NCBI GenBank assembly: GCA_030043835.1 | Contig: JASHWY010000042.1 | Location: 1-9,651 of the forward strand | Direction: 5' to 3' | Source of the DNA: Thermoplasmata archaeon | GTDB taxonomy: Archaea; Thermoplasmatota; Thermoplasmata; Lutacidiplasmatales; UBA184 | Length of the DNA stretch: 9,651 bases | Part shown: positions 6,664 to 9,651 of the stretch, piece by piece | Position numbering within the stretch: position 1 is the stretch's first letter | Layout: every line of letters starts with the position of its first letter | The notes under the pieces: generated by a model | What the model saw: only the letters and a program-made list of their open reading frames with translations | The model's database searches: none | What the model was told of the DNA's origin: nothing | Translations under genes and position numbers: made by a program

Positions 6664-8401
6664 GGTTCATCATCTCCATCGCTCGCGACACAATCTCGTA
6701 CGGATAGAACGGTTCCCCATCGTACTTGAGCAGTCGGTCGGTGACGTGGATGCCGGTCTCCGCGCGCAACAGCCGCCCGAACTGGCCGGAAAAGTTCTCT
6801 TCGACGAGCAGGGTCCGATGAGTCTTCGCGAACGCCTGGGTCACGGTGGTAAGGTCGAGGGGATAGACGGTCGGGAAGCGAAGGAGGTTCGTCGTCTTCC
6901 CCCGGGCCGCGAGCATTGGCATCGCGTCGCGGACCGCGCCCACCGTCGATCCCCACGCGACGAACGTGAGGTCCGCGTCGTGGGGTCCCTCGAACGCAGG
7001 GGGTTCGCAGTGGGCGGCGAGGCCGTGGAGCTTCTTCATGCGCTTGTCCATCATGCGCTGGCGCTCCGCCACCCAGACCGGGATTCCGGACCTCACGTCG
7101 GAGACGAGGTGGCCTTTTTCGTCGTGCTCGTCGGACCCGGCGATGAAATTGAGGCCGGGCTGACCCGGGAGCGCGCGCGGGGAGACGCCGGAGTCGGTGT
7201 ACTGGTAGCGCTTATAGTCGTGGCCGTTCGGATCCACCGTGAAGAGCGACGGAACGTCGACGTTGAGGTCGATCTCGTCCCGGTCGACCGTCATGTGGCT
7301 CTCCGAGAGATGGAGGTCGGCCGCGACGAGGACGGGGGTCTGCCAATCCTCGGCGAGCTGGAAGGCAAGGATCATCGCACGGTAGGCTTCTGCCGGGTTC
7401 GACGGGGCGAGGATCGCGCGGGGGAACTCGCTCTGGCCGGCCCCGAGCATGAGGTTGAGGTCTCCCTGCTCGGTCTTGGTTGGGAGGCCCGTCGAGGGCC
7501 CCGACCGCTGCGACTCGACGACCACGACCGGCGTCTCGGTCATCCCCGCCATCCCGAGCGCCTCCACCATGAGCGCAAAGCCGCCTCCGCTCGTGGCGGT
7601 CATCGCCCGCACCCCGCCGAACGAGGCACCGATCGCCATGTTGATCGCGCCGAGCTCGTCCTCGGCCTGCTTCACGACGACCCCGACCTCGGTCGCGTGG
7701 GCCGCCATCCAGTGCATGATCGAAGAGGCCGGGGTCATCGGATACTGCGCGAGGAACTTGCAGCCGGCGGCGGCCGCCCCCAGCGCGATCGCCTGGTTGC
7801 CGTTCATGAGAAGCTTGGGCGCACCGGCCTTCTTCGGCGCGTGAGGGTGGACCCTCGCGTTCTTCGAGGCGAACTCGTAGCCCGCAGCGCTCGCGCCGAG
7901 GTTCCAGGTGACGACGTCCCCCGCTTTCCGTCCGAAGGAATCCGCCAGAACCTGGTGGAGGATGTCGAGCGGTATTCCCCCCAGGAAGGCGGCGGCGCCC
8001 AAACCCGCCGCATTCTGAAGGATGGACTGGCTCGTGTACTTCCGTGCGATTTCGAGCGTGGGTACGGAAAGAGCCGTGACGCCGGCAGGGAGATCCCCGA
8101 CCTCGAACTTCTCCTTGTCGTAGACGAGCGTGCCGCCGGGCCGCAACGAGGCAGCGTGGACATCGACGGTCTGTTTGTCGAGCGCGTAGAGTACGTCCGC
8201 GCCGTCCCCCTGGGAGTACGGGCGGGCGTCGCCCGTGCGAGCCTGGTACCAAACGTGGCCGCCCCGGATCACCGACTGATAGGCGTTGAACCCGAAGACG
8301 TGCAGCCCCATCCGGGAGTAGCCGCGGGCGATCGCTTCCCCGATGGAGGCGATCCCGTCCCCGGCTTGGCCCCCCGAGCGGACGGCGATCTCCGTCATCA
8401 C
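6653..8401 (-). CDS. korA: 2-oxoacid:ferredoxin oxidoreductase, fused gamma-alpha subunit
   Basis: This 582-residue subunit joins the gamma domain (about 1-185, with the SGGQAGDG motif at 9-16) to the alpha pyrimidine-binding domain (about 195-582). Alpha motifs seen are YPMTPAS at 220-226, the variant of YPITPSS, and ATSGGGFALMVEALGMAG (269-286). Next is ESQRSGPSTGLPTKTEQGDL (296-315). Arg299 and Thr308 have the same nine-residue spacing as the substrate-contacting Arg344 and Thr353 known from the Sulfolobus tokodaii enzyme. No ferredoxin-like delta subunit is present or adjacent, so the enzyme is of the two-gene aerobic/archaeal type using separate ferredoxin. The first codons are GTG ATG (8401, 8398); either could start. 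GATTAATAC at 8422-8430 is centred about 26-28 nt upstream, so the mRNA is likely leaderless. korB follows with an 11-bp overlap; moaD is divergent. Confidence 0.93.
   Translation of the reverse strand: MMTEIAVRSGGQAGDGIASIGEAIARGYSRMGLHVFGFNAYQSVIRGGHVWYQARTGDARPYSQGDGADVLYALDKQTVDVHAASLRPGGTLVYDKEKFEVGDLPAGVTALSVPTLEIARKYTSQSILQNAAGLGAAAFLGGIPLDILHQVLADSFGRKAGDVVTWNLGASAAGYEFASKNARVHPHAPKKAGAPKLLMNGNQAIALGAAAAGCKFLAQYPMTPASSIMHWMAAHATEVGVVVKQAEDELGAINMAIGASFGGVRAMTATSGGGFALMVEALGMAGMTETPVVVVESQRSGPSTGLPTKTEQGDLNLMLGAGQSEFPRAILAPSNPAEAYRAMILAFQLAEDWQTPVLVAADLHLSESHMTVDRDEIDLNVDVPSLFTVDPNGHDYKRYQYTDSGVSPRALPGQPGLNFIAGSDEHDEKGHLVSDVRSGIPVWVAERQRMMDKRMKKLHGLAAHCEPPAFEGPHDADLTFVAWGSTVGAVRDAMPMLAARGKTTNLLRFPTVYPLDLTTVTQAFAKTHRTLLVEENFSGQFGRLLRAETGIHVTDRLLKYDGEPFYPYEIVSRAMEMMNRGG
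6669..6677 (-). promoter_or_regulatory. Strong Shine-Dalgarno for korB inside korA
   Basis: The minus strand reads GGAGATGAT, five bases before the korB GTG at 6663, within the last korA codons (MEMMN). It fixes the GTG start of korB and explains how the downstream gene of this overlapping pair is translated. Confidence 0.65.
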
Positions 8402-8421
8402 GTCGTTCTATCGGACGTTCG

Positions 8422-8430
8422 TATTAATCG
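8422..8430 (-). promoter_or_regulatory. TATA element for korA, possibly shared with moaD
   Basis: The minus strand reads GATTAATAC, about 26-28 nt before the tandem korA start codons at 8401/8398, fitting leaderless initiation. The core ATTAAT is its own reverse complement, so it could also be read toward moaD on the plus strand, giving a leader of about 40 nt there. Confidence 0.5.
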
Positions 8431-8455
8431 GTTATGAAGCCCGCGTTCGACAAGG

Positions 8456-8465
8456 TAAACCTAAG
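8456..8465 (+). promoter_or_regulatory. Candidate TATA element for moaD
   Basis: TAAACCTAAG is centred about 30 nt before ATG 8491, which has no Shine-Dalgarno. This supports 8491 as a near-leaderless start, though the element is weaker than the one serving korA. Confidence 0.35.
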
Positions 8466-8490
8466 GCCACGAGCCCCCCTTGCCCGACCC

Positions 8491-8751
8491 ATGGCCCGCG
8501 AGAGCGTGACCGTGCTTCTGTTCGGTCCGGCCCGCCAAGCGACCGGGACCGGAGAGCTCGCTTGGCCGGTATCCTTGGGGGGAATTCCGGCTCAGACCCT
8601 GTTGCGAGAGCTCGCTCGCCGCTTCCCCCGGTTGGCCCCGACCCTCCGGGTGAGCCGCTTCGTCCGGAACGGCAGGTACCTCGCACGACTCTCGACCCGC
8701 CTTCGCCCCGGCGACGAGTTCGCGGTACATCCGCCGTACGGAGGGGGCTGA
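8491..8751 (+). CDS. moaD: Molybdopterin synthase sulfur-carrier subunit (MoaD/ThiS family)
   Basis: MoaD is a ubiquitin-fold sulfur carrier whose C-terminal glycine is adenylated and thiocarboxylated, then donates sulfur to MoaE to make molybdopterin. The 86-residue chain has the family length and shape: VTVLLFGPARQATG at the start (6-19), a helix with LLRELARRFPRL (37-48), FVRNGRYL (57-64), RPGDEFAVHPPYGGG at the end (72-86). The Gly-Gly terminus is exact. I chose ATG 8491 because the peptide from the upstream in-frame ATG 8434 adds 19 residues unlike the family and would place that start only about 9 nt from the AT-rich korA promoter. moaE begins 2 bp after the stop, so the two are one transcript. 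A ThiS or tungstopterin role is possible, but the moaE neighbour settles the likely partner. Confidence 0.85.
   Translation: MARESVTVLLFGPARQATGTGELAWPVSLGGIPAQTLLRELARRFPRLAPTLRVSRFVRNGRYLARLSTRLRPGDEFAVHPPYGGG
8740..8744 (+). promoter_or_regulatory. Shine-Dalgarno for moaE at the end of moaD
   Basis: GGAGG overlaps the Gly codons that end moaD and lies nine bases before GTG 8754. It supports that GTG, rather than GTG 8760, as the moaE start and suggests coupled translation. Confidence 0.55.
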
Positions 8752-8753
8752 CC

Positions 8754-9194
8754 GTGTCGGTGCGCCTCACGGGTCACCCCCTCTCGGTCTCGGCGGCGAT
8801 GCGGGCGCTCAGCGGTCGGGGTCTCGGGGGCGTGGTCCTCTTTGCGGGGCGAGTGCGCCCGGACCTGGGTCCCTCGGGACCGGTCGTCGCGCTCGTCTAC
8901 GAGATCCACGAGATGCCCGCGCTTCGCCGGCTCCGCGAGCTCGAGGGGGCCGCCCGTCGCCGGTTCGGAGCGGAACGGGTCGTTCTCTGGCACCGATTCG
9001 GGCGGCTTAAGGTGGGAGAGGTCTCGGCGATCGTCGGCGCGGCGTGCGCTCACCGGGCCCAAGCGTTCGCGGCCACCCGGTACCTGATTGAGGAGCTCAA
9101 GGCCTCCGTCCCTATTTGGAAGACGGAGCGAGCACGACCCTCGCGTCGACCGCGACCACGCCCTTCCCGACGGGTCGGACGATCAGCGGGTTGA
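8754..9194 (+). CDS. moaE: Molybdopterin synthase catalytic subunit
   Basis: MoaE converts precursor Z (cyclic pyranopterin monophosphate) to molybdopterin with sulfur from two MoaD thiocarboxylates, in a MoaD-MoaE heterotetramer. The 146-residue chain shows GGVVLFAGRVR (25-35), LVYEIHEM (47-54), LWHRFGRLKVGE (78-89), AHRAQAFAA (99-107) and KASVPIWKTE (116-125). His100, Arg101, Lys116 and Lys123 keep the same spacing as the E. coli active-site His103, Arg104, Lys119 and Lys126. After residue 125, where the conserved fold ends, the reading frame runs on for 21 residues as an Arg/Pro-rich tail. That tail is antisense to the end of the acyl-CoA synthetase gene; the overlap is 83 bp. It starts at GTG, 2 bp after moaD, with GGAGG nine bases before. 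Confidence 0.88.
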   Translation: MSVRLTGHPLSVSAAMRALSGRGLGGVVLFAGRVRPDLGPSGPVVALVYEIHEMPALRRLRELEGAARRRFGAERVVLWHRFGRLKVGEVSAIVGAACAHRAQAFAATRYLIEELKASVPIWKTERARPSRRPRPRPSRRVGRSAG

Positions 9195-9651
9195 GGTCGA
9201 GCTCGACGACCTCGGGCAGATCGACCGCGAGCTGAGAGACCCGTTCGATCGCCTCTTCGAGGGCGGCGAGGTCGCTCGGCGCCTCTCCACGGACCCCCGT
9301 GAGCAGCGGGAACGCCTTGATGGATTCGACCATCCGTTTCGCGGAAAGCGGCGAGATTGGGGCGAGACGGAACGTGACGTCCCGAAGCACTTCGACGTAG
9401 ATCCCGCCGATCCCGAAGACGACGATCGGCCCGAAGTCCGGGTCCCGTTGGAGCCCGACGAGAACCTCCTTGCCGTGCAGAATCTGCTCCTCGATCTCGA
9501 ACCCCTCGATGCGGGCGTTCGGGGCGGCCGTCTTCACGGAGCCAACCATCCGGTCCCACTCGCTGCGGAGCATCGCCGAGTCGGAGATCCCGACCGCTAC
9601 TCCACCCACGTCGGTCTTGTGCGAGATGTCGGGCGAAGCGACCTTGAGCAC
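9112..9651 (-). CDS. ADP-forming acyl/acetyl-CoA synthetase, ATP-grasp (beta) domain, C-terminal part
   Basis: The last 179 codons of this gene are in the window; the start is beyond 9651. The protein matches the ATP-grasp domain of the archaeal ADP-forming acyl-CoA synthetases, which make ATP from acyl-CoA, ADP and phosphate. Visible motifs, numbered within the fragment, are SPDISHKTDVGGV (6-18), GKEVLVGLQRDPDFGPIVVFG (60-80), GGIYVEVLRDVTFRLAPIS (82-100) and ELDLNPLIV (149-157). The histidine of HKTD is in the conserved block that includes the phosphate-relay histidine proposed for the beta subunit. Whether the gene is a separate beta subunit or an alpha-beta fusion cannot be told. Its TAG stop falls in the PIWK codons of the convergent moaE. 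It may work with KorAB by using the acyl-CoA that enzyme makes. Protein acetyltransferase (Pat-like) fusions share this domain and are an alternative. Confidence 0.85.
   Translation of the reverse strand: MLKVASPDISHKTDVGGVAVGISDSAMLRSEWDRMVGSVKTAAPNARIEGFEIEEQILHGKEVLVGLQRDPDFGPIVVFGIGGIYVEVLRDVTFRLAPISPLSAKRMVESIKAFPLLTGVRGEAPSDLAALEEAIERVSQLAVDLPEVVELDLNPLIVRPVGKGVVAVDARVVLAPSSK

Noticed and set aside
6587..8437. A 616-codon open frame on the plus strand opposite korA and korB
   Set aside because: It is antisense to two genes with full catalytic motifs, its peptide is Arg/Gly/Asp/His-rich and low in quality, and long antisense open frames are common in GC-rich coding DNA.
1..9651. CRISPR array, insertion sequence, defence or phage cassette
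   Set aside because: No regularly spaced repeats, transposase-like protein or nuclease/effector-like gene was seen; the genes are core metabolism and membrane functions.

Overview
The window reads as chromosomal sequence from a GC-rich archaeon. Pointers are a two-subunit 2-oxoacid:ferredoxin oxidoreductase with a fused gamma-alpha chain, an ADP-forming acyl-CoA synthetase ATP-grasp domain, an archaeal-looking purM, and start signals of two kinds. First genes of transcripts tend to have an AT-rich element about 26-28 nt before the start codon and no Shine-Dalgarno (leaderless style). Second genes (korB, moaE) have clear GGAG-type Shine-Dalgarno sequences. A Thermoplasmatota-like lineage is my guess from GC content and gene style; no rRNA or other phylogenetic marker is present, so this is weak.

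Layout. 1-267 (minus): start of a multi-pass membrane protein that runs off the window. 328-1377 (minus): purM, AIR synthase of purine synthesis. 1474-2844 (plus): pyrC, dihydroorotase of pyrimidine synthesis, divergent from purM over a short shared promoter region. 2852-3550 (minus): a DedA-family membrane protein, convergent with pyrC with 7 bp between stops. 3589-3843 (minus): an 84-codon gene of unknown function with a CxxC motif. 3844-4007: non-coding, with GC-rich hairpins. 4008-5654 (minus): a polysaccharide-type flippase whose promoter and first codons lie in a 69-bp imperfect tandem duplication. 5764-8401 (minus): korA-korB, overlapping genes for 2-oxoacid:ferredoxin oxidoreductase. 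8491-9194 (plus): moaD-moaE, the two halves of molybdopterin synthase, divergent from korA. 9112-9651 (minus): the end of an ADP-forming acyl-CoA synthetase gene, overlapping the moaE tail by 83 bp.

Together these are mostly core metabolism: nucleotide synthesis, ferredoxin-linked oxidation of 2-oxoacids to acyl-CoA, recovery of ATP from acyl-CoA, molybdenum cofactor synthesis, and envelope functions. KorAB and the acyl-CoA synthetase form a plausible pair, since acyl-CoA made by the first can be used by the second for ATP. I see no mobile element, CRISPR array, defence cassette, tRNA or rRNA. The least ordinary items are the 69-bp duplication at the flippase start, the small CxxC gene, and the moaE/acyl-CoA synthetase antisense overlap. 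I do not see a clearly new multi-gene system here.
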